From Pseudomonas mosselii (lineage in GTDB: Bacteria; Pseudomonadota; Gammaproteobacteria; Pseudomonadales; Pseudomonadaceae), in the NCBI RefSeq assembly GCF_019823065.1, contig NZ_CP081966.1, positions 5,115,501-5,179,500 on the forward strand: DNA of 64,000 nt. The letters are read 5' to 3'. The position numbers were made by a program, and so were the translations under genes. Shown here piece by piece: positions 35,932 through 44,633 of the stretch. The notes beneath the pieces are model-generated. The model did not search any database and was not told the origin of the DNA. It saw only the letters and a list, made by a program, of their open reading frames with translations. Every line of letters starts with the position of its first letter. Within the stretch, counting starts at the first letter, position 1.

Positions 35932-38382
35932 ATGCTGAACCTTGCCGAATATCGTCAGCGCCCGGCCTTGCTTGCCGACTGGCTGCCCTGGGCCGGGCTG
36001 GTCGCGCCGGGCGTTGTGCTGAACAAAGATGGTTCGTTTCAACGCACGTTCCAGTTTCGCGGCCCCGACTTGGACAGTGCGACACAGGGCGAGCTGATTG
36101 CCACGTCGGCGCGGCAGAACAACGCGCTTCGCCGTACCGGGTCTGGCTGGGCCTTCTATATCGAGGCCGAGCGGATGCGGGCATCGAGCTATCCGCAATC
36201 CTCCTTTCCCGAACCACTGTCCTGGCTGGTGGATGAGGAGCGACGCGCGGCGTTCGAGGAGTCGGATGGCCATTTCGAGAGCGTCTATCACTTCACGTTG
36301 CAACACCTACCGCCGCAAGAGTCTCGCGCCCGTGCGGCTGGGATGCTGTACGAGAACCGGCCCACTGAGGGTGTGGACTGGCGTGGTCGGCTTGATTCCT
36401 TCGTGGCAGAGACCGATCGCGTGTTCGACCTGCTCGATGGTGTGATGCCGGAGATTGCCTGGCTGGACGATAGCCAGACGCTGACCTACCTGCATGCCAC
36501 AGTCTCCACCCGGCGCTATCGCGTCGGCGTGCCCGACGTGCCGTTCCATATCGACGCACTGCTTGCCGATGCCGCGCTGGTCGGCGGCCTGGCGCCCATG
36601 CTGGGCGATCAGCACCTGCGCGTGGTGTCGGTACGAGGCTTCCCGACCTCGACCTGGCCGGGGATCTTGGACGACCTCAACCGCCTGGGCTTTGCGTATC
36701 GCTGGAGTACGCGCTTCCTGTGCCTGGACAAAGCCGAGGCGGAACGGGAATTGGGGCGCTTGCGGCGCCAATGGTTCGCCAAGCGCAAGAACGTCATCGC
36801 GCTGCTGCGCGAAACGATCTTTCAGCAGGAAAGCCCGCTGGTCGATACCGATGCCAGCAACAAGGCCGCCGACGCCGATGCCGCCTTGCAGGAGCTGGGC
36901 AGCGATCAAGTCGCCTTCGGCTACCTCACCGCCACGGTGACGGTGCTCGACGCCGACCCGGCCGTGGCCGACGAGAAGCTGCGCATGGTGGAGCGCGTCA
37001 TCCAGGGCCGGGGTTTCGTGACCATCCCCGAAACCCTCAACGCAGTCGATGCCTGGCTGTCGTCCGTCCCCGGCAACGCATACGCGAACGTGCGTCAGCC
37101 CATCGTTTCGACGCTGAACCTGGCGCACATGATGCCGATGTCAGCGGTATGGGCTGGGCCGGAGAAGAACGAACACCTCGATGGCCCGCCGCTGATCGTC
37201 ACCCGCACCGATGGCGCGACGCCGTTCCGGCTGGTGACGCACATCGGCGACGTGGGGCACACCCTTGTCGCCGGGCCGACCGGCATGGGCAAGTCGGTGC
37301 TGCTCGCCATCTTGGCCATGCAGTTCCGGCGCTACTTCGGCTCGCGGATCTTCGCCTTCGACATGGGCCGCTCGATGCGCGCCACCATCTTCGGCCTTGG
37401 CGGTGAGCACTATGACCTCGGCGCCGATGGCGGCATCGCCTTCCAGCCACTCGCGCGAATTGCCCACGAGGGCTACCGCACCTGGGCCGCCGAATGGGTG
37501 GAGGGCCGGCTGCTGCACGAAGGCGTGACGGTCGGCCCGGACGAGAAGGCTGCCATCTGGTCGGCGCTGAGAAGCCTTGCCGGTGCGCCGGTGGAGCAGC
37601 GCACCATGACCGGCTTGTCGGTGTTATTGCAGTTTAACGCGCTGCGCCAAGCGCTCGCGCCCTATGTGCTGGGCGGCGCACACGGCAAGCTGCTGGACGC
37701 TGACCACGACCGGCTGGGCATGGCCGACGTGCAGGGCTTCGAGATGGAAGAACTGATGCACAGCCCGGCCGCCGTGCAAGCGGTGCTGCGCTACCTGTTC
37801 GCCCGCTTCGACGAACGTTTCGACGGCGCGCCCACGCTGTTGATCCTCGATGAAGCGTGGCTGTTCCTCAATGAGCCGTCCTTCGCGGCCCGCATCCGGC
37901 AATGGCTCAAGACGCTCAGAAAAAAGAACGTCAGCGTCATCTTCGCCACGCAGTCGCTGGCCGACATCAAGGACTCGACCATCGCGCCAGCCATCATCGA
38001 AAGCTGCGCGAGCAGGATCTTCTTACCTAACCCGCAGGCCACCGAGCCGCAGATTCGCACGATCTACGAAGGCTTCGGCTTGAGCAGCCGCCAGATTGAG
38101 ATCGTGGCGACCGCCCAGCCCAAGCGCGATTACTACTACCAGTCGCGCCTCGGCAATCGCCTGTTCGACCTCGACCTGGGGCCTGTCGCGCTCGCATTCG
38201 CGAGCGCATCCACCCCTCAAGACCAACGCGACATTGACCGCGTGCTGACGCAGGCCGGCGCTCCCGGCTTCGCCGGCGCGTGGCTGCGCCATCGCGGCCT
38301 CGGCTGGGCCGCCGACCTGCTGCCGTCCGCTCCGGCGGCAGCTTCCTTTCTCGCTTCTCAACCGCTGGAGGTTTCGCCATGA
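35932..38382 (+). CDS. trbE: TrbE, VirB4-family ATPase
   Basis: An 816-residue ATPase of full family length with Walker A GPTGMGKS (about 448-455) and Walker B LLILDEAWLFL (near 640), followed by the FATQSLADIKDS segment. It starts MLNLAEYRQRPALLADWLPWA. It pulls pilin subunits from the membrane and powers the channel. An ATG at 35932 with GGGGAGG upstream supports the start. The end overlaps trbJ. Confidence 0.95.
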   Translation: MLNLAEYRQRPALLADWLPWAGLVAPGVVLNKDGSFQRTFQFRGPDLDSATQGELIATSARQNNALRRTGSGWAFYIEAERMRASSYPQSSFPEPLSWLVDEERRAAFEESDGHFESVYHFTLQHLPPQESRARAAGMLYENRPTEGVDWRGRLDSFVAETDRVFDLLDGVMPEIAWLDDSQTLTYLHATVSTRRYRVGVPDVPFHIDALLADAALVGGLAPMLGDQHLRVVSVRGFPTSTWPGILDDLNRLGFAYRWSTRFLCLDKAEAERELGRLRRQWFAKRKNVIALLRETIFQQESPLVDTDASNKAADADAALQELGSDQVAFGYLTATVTVLDADPAVADEKLRMVERVIQGRGFVTIPETLNAVDAWLSSVPGNAYANVRQPIVSTLNLAHMMPMSAVWAGPEKNEHLDGPPLIVTRTDGATPFRLVTHIGDVGHTLVAGPTGMGKSVLLAILAMQFRRYFGSRIFAFDMGRSMRATIFGLGGEHYDLGADGGIAFQPLARIAHEGYRTWAAEWVEGRLLHEGVTVGPDEKAAIWSALRSLAGAPVEQRTMTGLSVLLQFNALRQALAPYVLGGAHGKLLDADHDRLGMADVQGFEMEELMHSPAAVQAVLRYLFARFDERFDGAPTLLILDEAWLFLNEPSFAARIRQWLKTLRKKNVSVIFATQSLADIKDSTIAPAIIESCASRIFLPNPQATEPQIRTIYEGFGLSSRQIEIVATAQPKRDYYYQSRLGNRLFDLDLGPVALAFASASTPQDQRDIDRVLTQAGAPGFAGAWLRHRGLGWAADLLPSAPAAASFLASQPLEVSP

Positions 38383-39122
38383 TGACCAAGCCCCGTTTGC
38401 TCTCTGTCTCACTCGCTGCTGTGCTGTCGGTATCGCTGTTGGCCGTGCAGCCCGCATCCGCGCTGACGGTGTTCGACCCGTCCAACTTCGTGCAGAACAC
38501 GCTGACCGCCGTGCGCACGCTGGAACAGATCAACAACCAGATCAACCAGCTCCAGAACGAGGCGCAGATGTTGATGAACCAGGCCAGGAACCTGGCAAAT
38601 CTCGACTTCAACATCGTCAACCGCCTGCGCTCGACGCTCGCCACCACCGAGCGCCTGATCGCCGAGGCGCGCGGCTTGGCCTACGACGTGCAGAGCATGG
38701 ATGCCACGTTCGCCCGCCTGTACCCGGAACAGTACGCCTCCACCATCAGCGGCGACCGCATGGCACAGGATGCCCGCGAACGCTGGCAGAACACCTTGAA
38801 CGGCCTGCACACCGCGATGCGGATGCAGGCGCAGGTGTCGCAGAACCTCGCCCAAGACGAAAGCGCGCTGGCCGACCTCGTGAGCCAGAGCCAGTCGGCC
38901 ACCGGCGCGCTGCAAGCGATGCAGGCGACGAACCAGCTCCTGGCTTTGCAGGCCAAGCAGTCGATCCAGGCGCAGCAGCTCCAGATCACGCAAGACCGGG
39001 CCGCTTCGCTGGAACTGGCGCGGCAAGCGGCGGCTATGGAGCGCGCCCGCGAAGTGCGGCGGCGCTTCCTCGGCACCGGCACGCCGTACACGCCGCAGTC
39101 CGTCAACTTCTACAACAACTGA
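38379..39122 (+). CDS. trbJ: TrbJ, VirB5-like protein
   Basis: A 247-residue secreted protein with a signal peptide ending LLAVQPASA. The coiled-coil body is rich in glutamine and asparagine (LEQINNQINQLQNEAQMLMNQARNL). It starts MMTKPRLL, overlapping the trbE stop (ATGA). VirB5-type proteins sit at the pilus tip. The long C-terminal helix ends RRRFLGTGTPYTPQSVNFY. Confidence 0.9.
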   Translation: MMTKPRLLSVSLAAVLSVSLLAVQPASALTVFDPSNFVQNTLTAVRTLEQINNQINQLQNEAQMLMNQARNLANLDFNIVNRLRSTLATTERLIAEARGLAYDVQSMDATFARLYPEQYASTISGDRMAQDARERWQNTLNGLHTAMRMQAQVSQNLAQDESALADLVSQSQSATGALQAMQATNQLLALQAKQSIQAQQLQITQDRAASLELARQAAAMERAREVRRRFLGTGTPYTPQSVNFYNN

Positions 39123-39134
39123 CCGGAGGCGGCC

Positions 39135-39461
39135 ATGCGATGCGCTTCCGTCCTGCTGGCCGTGCTGCTGACCGCGTGCGGCCAGCAGCCGGCCGAGAAC
39201 CTGGCCGACGCCCTGGCCGCAGATCCGGTGCGGCTCAAGGCGTTGCGCGGGCAATGCGCGGTCGACCGGCAGGCCATGGGCGAGGATGCCTGCCGCGCCG
39301 CCGCCGAAGCCTTCCGGCGGCGCTTCTTCGCCGGCCATACCGGGCCGGATGAATACAACTCGCTGGCTGAACTCCCGCCGATTCCGCCGAGCTTCGATAC
39401 GCCCGCAGATGAATTGCCAGAGGGCGCCGTTCCGCTCACTCCGCCCGAGGATTCGCCATGA
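39135..39461 (+). CDS. trbK: TrbK, entry-exclusion lipoprotein
   Basis: A 108-residue lipoprotein (signal ending LAVLLTAC). It carries the TrbK pattern DPVRLKALRGQCAVDRQAMGEDACRAAAEAFRRRFF and a proline-rich tail. It reduces redundant uptake of the same element. It overlaps trbL by 4 bp. A paralogue lies at 28185 in the cargo. Confidence 0.88.
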   Translation: MRCASVLLAVLLTACGQQPAENLADALAADPVRLKALRGQCAVDRQAMGEDACRAAAEAFRRRFFAGHTGPDEYNSLAELPPIPPSFDTPADELPEGAVPLTPPEDSP

Positions 39462-40825
39462 ACGACGTGACCATCATCGACCGTTTCCTCGATACGTTCT
39501 CGCGCTACATCGACTCGGGCTTCGGCTTATTGCAGGGCGAAGTGGCATTTCTCACCGCCACGCTCATCGTCATCGACATGACGATCGCTGGCCTGTATTG
39601 GGCCATGAGCCACGCCACCGGCCAGGGCGACGACGTGATCGCCAAGCTGCTGCGCAAGGTGCTCTATGTCGGCGCGTTCGCCTACATCATCGGCAACTTC
39701 AACTGGCTGGCGAGCATCGTGTTCCGCTCGTTCGCCGGCTTGGGAATCACCGCTACCGGCTCGGCCATCACGATGGAGAACTTTCTTCAGCCGGGCCGGC
39801 TGGCGAAGACCGGCATCGACGCAGCCGCGCCGATTCTGGAACAGATCGGGGACATGGCTGGGTTCCCCGAGGTGTTCGTGAACATCGACCCTATCGTGGT
39901 TCTGTTCATCGCCTGGCTGGTGGTGATCCTCTGCTTCTTCGTGCTGGCCGTACAGCTTTTCATCACGCTGATCGAGTTCAAACTGACTACGCTCGCCGGC
40001 TTCGTCTTGATCCCGTTTGCACTCTGGAACAAGACCTCGTTCCTCGCGGAAAAGGTGCTAGGCAACGTGGTGTCGTCAGGCATCAAGGTCTTGGTGCTGG
40101 CCGTCATCGTCGGCATTGGTTCCGGGCTGTTTGCCGAGTTCCAGGTACATCCCGACGAACCATCAATCGACCACGCGCTGGTCGTGATGCTGGCCTCGCT
40201 CGCGCTGCTGGCGCTGGGCATTTTCGGCCCCGGTATCGCCACCGGCCTGGTGTCCGGTGCGCCACAGCTTGGTGCGGGCGCGATGGCTGGTGCTGCGGTC
40301 GGGGCTGTCGGCACCGGCGTTGCCATCGGAGCCGCCGCAACGGGAGTGGGCGGCGCCGTCATGGCTGGGGCACGAATGGCCCCGGCGGCCGCAAAGCTGG
40401 CCGGTGCCGGCGCGCGTGCCGCGACTTCGGCGGCCGGCAGTGCCCGATCGGCGTTCCAGGCCGGTTCCGCTGCGGCCGGCGGCGGTGCCAAGGGCGCGGC
40501 GGCTGGCCTCGGCAATGTCGCCAAGACCGGCGCACAAGCCGCAGGCCGCAGCGTCACCTCTGGTGCTTCCGCTGTTGGGCAGAAGGTGGCCGACTCCTTC
40601 CGCGCTGGCTGGAACGGCACAGAAGCCGGCAGCGACGGTGCTGGCCGCGGCCAGACCGCAGACGGCACCGCAGGCTCGCAGAAGCAAGAGCAACCGGCCT
40701 GGGCCAAGCGGATGCACCGCCGCCAGCAGGCTACCCATGCCGCGACCACTGCCGCCCACACGCTGCGCGGGGGCGACGGCGGCGGCTCCGGGCAAGGCCC
40801 GAGCCTGCGGGATTCCGATACCTAA
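39458..40825 (+). CDS. trbL: TrbL, VirB6-like membrane protein
   Basis: A 455-residue polytopic protein with five or six membrane segments within residues 20-270 (MTIAGLYWAM, YVGAFAYIIGNFNWL, VVLFIAWLVVILCFFVLAVQLFITLI). The tail is alanine/glycine-rich, disordered and low in complexity. It forms part of the inner-membrane channel. The start overlaps trbK by 4 bp. The repetitive GA-rich tail (about 265-400) is usual for TrbL. Confidence 0.93.
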   Translation: MNDVTIIDRFLDTFSRYIDSGFGLLQGEVAFLTATLIVIDMTIAGLYWAMSHATGQGDDVIAKLLRKVLYVGAFAYIIGNFNWLASIVFRSFAGLGITATGSAITMENFLQPGRLAKTGIDAAAPILEQIGDMAGFPEVFVNIDPIVVLFIAWLVVILCFFVLAVQLFITLIEFKLTTLAGFVLIPFALWNKTSFLAEKVLGNVVSSGIKVLVLAVIVGIGSGLFAEFQVHPDEPSIDHALVVMLASLALLALGIFGPGIATGLVSGAPQLGAGAMAGAAVGAVGTGVAIGAAATGVGGAVMAGARMAPAAAKLAGAGARAATSAAGSARSAFQAGSAAAGGGAKGAAAGLGNVAKTGAQAAGRSVTSGASAVGQKVADSFRAGWNGTEAGSDGAGRGQTADGTAGSQKQEQPAWAKRMHRRQQATHAATTAAHTLRGGDGGGSGQGPSLRDSDT

Positions 40826-40843
40826 CCTTCAAGGAGAACACCC

Positions 40844-41548
40844 ATGCGATTCAAACGACCGCAGGTGCGCTACGCCGATACGCCGCAGCCTGCCACCCCG
40901 TATCAAGCCGCCGCCCAGGTGTGGGACGACCGTATCGGCTCCGCCCGCGTGCAGGCGAAGAATTGGCGCCTGATGGCCTTCGGCTGTCTAGTGCTCGCGC
41001 TGTTGATGGCCGGCGGCCTGGTGTGGCGCTCGGCGCAGTCCATCGTGACGCCCTATGTCATCGAGGTCGATCAGGCCGGGCAGGTGCGCGCTGTAGGTAA
41101 GGCCGCTACGCCGTATCGGCCCGGCGACGCGCAGATCGCGCACCACCTGGCGCGCTTCGTGACGCTGGTTCGCTCGCTGTCCATCGACCCCATCGTGGTG
41201 CGGCAGAACTGGCTCGATGCCTACGACTACACCACCGACAAGGGCGCGGCGGTGCTCAACGACTACGCCCGCACCAATGACCCATTCGCCCGCATCGGCA
41301 AGGAATCGGTAACGGTGCAAATCACCAGCGTGGTTCGCGCCAGCGACACGTCTTTCAACGTGCGCTGGACAGAGCAGCGCTATGTCAACGGTGCGCCCGC
41401 CGGCACCGAACGCTGGAACGCCGTGCTTTCGACCGTCCTGCAAACCCCGCGTACTGAACAGCGCTTGCGCAAGAACCCATTGGGTATCTACGTCAACGGC
41501 CTGTCATGGAGCCGCGAACTGGATTCTTCCGAAGGAGCCAAACCATGA
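40844..41548 (+). CDS. trbF: TrbF, VirB8-like protein
   Basis: A 234-residue protein with one membrane helix near residues 43-62 (LMAFGCLVLALLMAGGLVW) and a periplasmic VirB8 domain. Family text includes YVIEVDQAGQVRAVGKA and FARIGKESVTVQITSVVRASDTSFNVRWTE. AAGGAG precedes the start at 40844. It bridges the inner-membrane and core channel parts. It overlaps trbG by 4 bp. Confidence 0.93.
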   Translation: MRFKRPQVRYADTPQPATPYQAAAQVWDDRIGSARVQAKNWRLMAFGCLVLALLMAGGLVWRSAQSIVTPYVIEVDQAGQVRAVGKAATPYRPGDAQIAHHLARFVTLVRSLSIDPIVVRQNWLDAYDYTTDKGAAVLNDYARTNDPFARIGKESVTVQITSVVRASDTSFNVRWTEQRYVNGAPAGTERWNAVLSTVLQTPRTEQRLRKNPLGIYVNGLSWSRELDSSEGAKP

Positions 41549-42537
41549 AACTTCGTTTCTGCCTTTACGTTTTTCCTTTGACGCTGCTGGCCCTCGCGGG
41601 CTGCGCCTCGCAGGGCAAGCCGCCGCCGTCCATCTCGCTCGACGAGCCGGTGCTGGCCCAGCCATTGCCCGAACCGCCCAAGCCCGTCGAAGTCGTCGCC
41701 GTCCCTGAACCGCTGGCGCTGCCGGCGCAGTTGAAGCCGCTGCCGGAACTCGATGAGGCCCCCGTTGCGCCGGAGCCGGCCGACGAAAAGGTGCGCGTTT
41801 CCCGTGCCAATGCAGAAGCGCGTATCGCGCCTACCCGTGAGGGCTACGTCAACGCGATTCAGGTGTGGCCGTTCACCGATGGCGCGCTTTATCAGGTCTA
41901 TGCGTCGCCGGGGCGCGTGACGGTGGTTTCGCTTCAACCGGGCGAGGAACTGGTGACGGTCGCCGCCGGCGATACCGTGCGCTGGATCGTGGGCGACACG
42001 TCCAGCGGCGGCGGGGCCGATCTGCGCGTCAATGTGCTGGTCAAGCCCATCCGTTCCGGCCTGAAAACCAATCTCGTCATCACCACCAGTCGGCGCACCT
42101 ACCTGCTGGAGCTGACCTCGACCGAGAAGGCATGGATGGCGTCGGTATCCTGGGACTACCCGAAAGACCGGATGCTCGCGTTGCAGCGCCAGGCGCAGGC
42201 TGCGCAGGCGACAACGCCTGTCGATACGGGCCTGTCGCTGGACAAGATCCGCTTCCGCTACGCGGTATCGGGCAGCAACCCGCCGTGGAAGCCGCTACGC
42301 GCCTTCGATGATGGAGAGAAGGTCTATATCCAGTTTCCGGCGGGCATCGCCCAGGGCGAGTTGCCGCCGCTGTTTGTCATCGGCGCGCAGGGCGACGGGC
42401 AATTGGTGAACTACCGTTTCCGCGCGCCGTACTACGTCGTGGATCGCCTGTTCGGCGCGGCCGAACTGCGGCTGGGCGGCGACGGCGGCGACGTGGTGCG
42501 GATCGAGCGCACCGATGGCGTTGCGCGGAGGAACTGA
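41545..42537 (+). CDS. trbG: TrbG, VirB9-like core-complex protein
   Basis: A 330-residue protein with a lipoprotein-like signal (LLALAGC) and a proline-rich spacer (about 20-80). The VirB9/CagX domain follows: EGYVNAIQVWPFTDGALYQVYASPGRVTVVSLQPGEEL and the end VDRLFGAAELRLG. It forms the outer-membrane core with TrbI. The start MKLRFCLY at 41545 overlaps trbF; MEPRTG upstream is in the trbF frame overlap and is not used. Confidence 0.93.
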   Translation: MKLRFCLYVFPLTLLALAGCASQGKPPPSISLDEPVLAQPLPEPPKPVEVVAVPEPLALPAQLKPLPELDEAPVAPEPADEKVRVSRANAEARIAPTREGYVNAIQVWPFTDGALYQVYASPGRVTVVSLQPGEELVTVAAGDTVRWIVGDTSSGGGADLRVNVLVKPIRSGLKTNLVITTSRRTYLLELTSTEKAWMASVSWDYPKDRMLALQRQAQAAQATTPVDTGLSLDKIRFRYAVSGSNPPWKPLRAFDDGEKVYIQFPAGIAQGELPPLFVIGAQGDGQLVNYRFRAPYYVVDRLFGAAELRLGGDGGDVVRIERTDGVARRN

Positions 42538-42539
42538 CC

Positions 42540-43823
42540 ATGAGCCAGGATGACACTCCCGACCTTGCCGCGCCGCAGGCGGCGGGCAAGATCGCTCCCG
42601 AGGCGGTCGCGCTTCGCGCCCAGCCGCGCCCGGTCACGCGCCTGAATCGGCGCACGCTGGCCATCCTCGCCGGCGTCCTGGCGGTGGCCGTGCTCGGCGC
42701 GGTGATGTGGTCGCTGCAACCTCAGCGGCGCGGTGCGGGCGAGCAGACCGAGCTTTACAACGTCGATCGTGTCTCGAAGTCTGAAGGACTGGATGCGCTG
42801 CCGACGGACTACTCCAAGCTGCCGCCGGCGTTGCCGCCTGCCGTTCCCGAACTGGGGCCGCCGCTGCCGGGCGATCTTGGCCCGGCCATCGTGAAGTCGC
42901 AGCAGCCGGCGACGGCCGCCTACGCGGCCCCCGGCCACGACCCGAACGATGCTCTGCGCAAAGAAGCCGAAGCGGCCGCGGCCTCGTCCGTGTTCTTCCG
43001 CTCGGGAGGGCAGAATGCGGCGCCGGTGGCGCAGACACAGGTGGCCGCTGCGCCGGGCTTCGCCGCCAATGCGGTGTTTGACCCGCTGGCGGCCGGGCCG
43101 GTCTCCACGGCGGCCCAGCCTGCTGACCCGACAGCGGTGCAAAACCGGCAAGACCATAAAGAGGCTTTCTTGAAAGGTGGCTCCACTGAAACCCGTAATT
43201 CCGGCAATCTGACCCTGCCAACTTCGCCGTATCAGGTCATGGCCGGAACGGTGGTCGCAGGTGCCTTGGTGACGGGGATTAAGTCGGACTTGCCCGGCGA
43301 CGTGATCGCCACGGTGACGGAGCCGGTCTATGACACAGCCTCCGGGCGCTTCCTGCTGATTCCGCAGGGTTCGCGCATCCTGGGCAAATACAACAGCCAG
43401 GTCAGCTACGGGCAGAGCCGCGTTCAAGTCGTCTGGAACCGGATCATCCTGCCGGACACGTCTTCGCTCACGCTCGACAACCTGGCCGGCACCGACCCAG
43501 CCGGCTATGCCGGGCTGGAGGACGATGTGGACTACCACTGGGGCCGCATCTTTGCCGGTGCGGCACTCACCACGCTGCTGGGCGTCGGTGCCGAGCTGGC
43601 CGCGCCGGAGAACCGGCAGGATGGTGATCGCGTCATCATCGCTGGGCGCGACAGCGCGCAGGACAGCATCAATCAGGTCGGCCAGGAGATGACCCGGCGC
43701 AACCTCAACATCCAGCCGACCTTAACGCAACGGCCGGGCCTGCCGGTTCGCATCATCGTCAACCGGGATCTGGTGCTGCGGCGGTACCAGCCGCTGTTCT
43801 TCAACCGGGGGACTTCACGATGA
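42540..43823 (+). CDS. trbI: TrbI, VirB10-like core protein
   Basis: A 427-residue protein with one membrane helix (about 40-60, TLAILAGVLAVAVLGAVMWSL), a long proline/alanine-rich periplasmic spacer and a C-terminal VirB10 beta-barrel domain. Typical text is YQVMAGTVVAGALVTGIKSDLPG, LIPQGSRILGKYNSQVSYGQSR and PGLPVRIIVNRDLVLR. It spans both membranes in the channel. It overlaps the next gene by 4 bp. Confidence 0.94.
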   Translation: MSQDDTPDLAAPQAAGKIAPEAVALRAQPRPVTRLNRRTLAILAGVLAVAVLGAVMWSLQPQRRGAGEQTELYNVDRVSKSEGLDALPTDYSKLPPALPPAVPELGPPLPGDLGPAIVKSQQPATAAYAAPGHDPNDALRKEAEAAAASSVFFRSGGQNAAPVAQTQVAAAPGFAANAVFDPLAAGPVSTAAQPADPTAVQNRQDHKEAFLKGGSTETRNSGNLTLPTSPYQVMAGTVVAGALVTGIKSDLPGDVIATVTEPVYDTASGRFLLIPQGSRILGKYNSQVSYGQSRVQVVWNRIILPDTSSLTLDNLAGTDPAGYAGLEDDVDYHWGRIFAGAALTTLLGVGAELAAPENRQDGDRVIIAGRDSAQDSINQVGQEMTRRNLNIQPTLTQRPGLPVRIIVNRDLVLRRYQPLFFNRGTSR

Positions 43824-44065
43824 GCACGACCAAGAAGCTGCGGCTCGGCCCGCTGCCGAAGACCGAGAGCACCAAGCTGACTTTCGTTTGCCCGACCAGC
43901 TTGAAAGCCGACCTCGACCGCTACGCCGCGCTACACGCGCAGGCGTATGGCGAGGCCGTTGATGCGGCGACGCTGATCCCGCATATGCTGGAAGCGTTCA
44001 TGGCGGGGGATCGAGGATTCAGGAAGGGCACGGCGACCCGCAGCACACCACCGAAGCCGCCATGA
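43820..44065 (+). CDS. DUF2274 family protein
   Basis: An 81-residue basic protein matching DUF2274: LRLGPLPKTESTKLTFVCPTSLKADLDRYAALHAQAYGE, then LIPHMLEAFMAGDRGFRK. The helix arrangement resembles a ribbon-helix-helix DNA-binding fold, without proof. It is the last gene of the trb operon in this ICE family and is followed by a strong hairpin. Confidence 0.85.
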   Translation: MSTTKKLRLGPLPKTESTKLTFVCPTSLKADLDRYAALHAQAYGEAVDAATLIPHMLEAFMAGDRGFRKGTATRSTPPKPP

Positions 44066-44096
44066 TTGCACCGCATGCTATTCAACGGCATCCATC

Positions 44097-44124
44097 GAAC
44101 GCGCAGCCCAGGCTGCGCGTTCTT
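44097..44124 (+). terminator. terminator of the trb operon
   Basis: GAACGCGCAGCC (44097-44108) pairs perfectly with GGCTGCGCGTTC (44111-44122) across a 2-base loop, followed by TTCATTCT. The 12-bp stem ends the trb transcript; the T-run is weak, but the stem is very stable. Confidence 0.7.
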
Positions 44125-44490
44125 CATTCTGGATGCCGCCGAGCCTGTTGGGCTATGATGATGCGACAGGCCCGCCGTTCCTCGGCAATCCAGCACTACA
44201 CAGTGCGATGCGGCTTTCTCTCCCAACGCTCCTATGTCGCTCCTAGCCGACAACGCCGCTCTTCTTCTAAGCGGCCCCGAAAGGAGCTAACCTACTGTCC
44301 CATATACGGTTTCAAGTCCTTCTTGATTTGCGCGAAAGACTTGACACCGGCACTTTTTTGTTGCCCGGCAGGATGCCGTCGAATTCGGCAACGACATACC
44401 TGACAGAAATATTTGCAACCGATCCGCGCGCTCTTGCTCAGACCGCATAGCGCGCTAACATCAACCATCTGGAAAGTTGACGCAGCGCAC
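44123..44490. other. right end of the ICE, candidate attR and chromosomal junction
   Basis: No gene is supported. TTTTTTGT at 44354-44361 fits the TTTTTYRT target pattern that I recall for Tn4371-type ICEs, so attR may lie there. The right side then reads into the bifA upstream region. Without the left end or an empty site the exact junction cannot be fixed; 44,125-44,490 is the uncertainty range. Confidence 0.45.
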
Positions 44491-44517
44491 TCAAGTCGCA
44501 TGACCGCTCGACCGATA
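44491..44517 (+). promoter_or_regulatory. candidate FliA (sigma-28) promoter of bifA
   Basis: TCAAGTCG at 44491-44498 and GACCGATA at 44510-44517 are 11 bp apart. This is the spacing and near the sequence of the flagellar sigma-28 consensus (TAAAGTTT, 11 bp, GCCGATAA). It lies 117 bp upstream of the bifA start and entirely outside the candidate ICE end. A second GCCGATAG at 44569-44576 has no matching -35. Confidence 0.6.
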
Positions 44518-44633
44518 CAGAGCCAAGGGCATTTCCATCAACGGACGGGTTGCCTGACGGGGTCACGGGCCGATAGTCTCTCGCCATGGTTGATGGCAAA
44601 ATAATGGCATGCGCATGGATTAAGGAAACCCCA

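Noticed and set aside
34681..36306. 541-codon leftward frame over trbB to trbE
   Set aside because: Antisense to four well-supported trb genes, with no homology visible and no start site.
44292..44501. Leftward frame with end VKSFAQIKKDLKPYMGQ at the ICE junction
   Set aside because: The end looks protein-like, but the first half does not and there is no ribosome site. It may be a tail fragment joined by integration, so no gene is called.
44569..44576. Second GCCGATAG as another FliA promoter of bifA
   Set aside because: No -35 element of matching sequence occurs 11 bp upstream.
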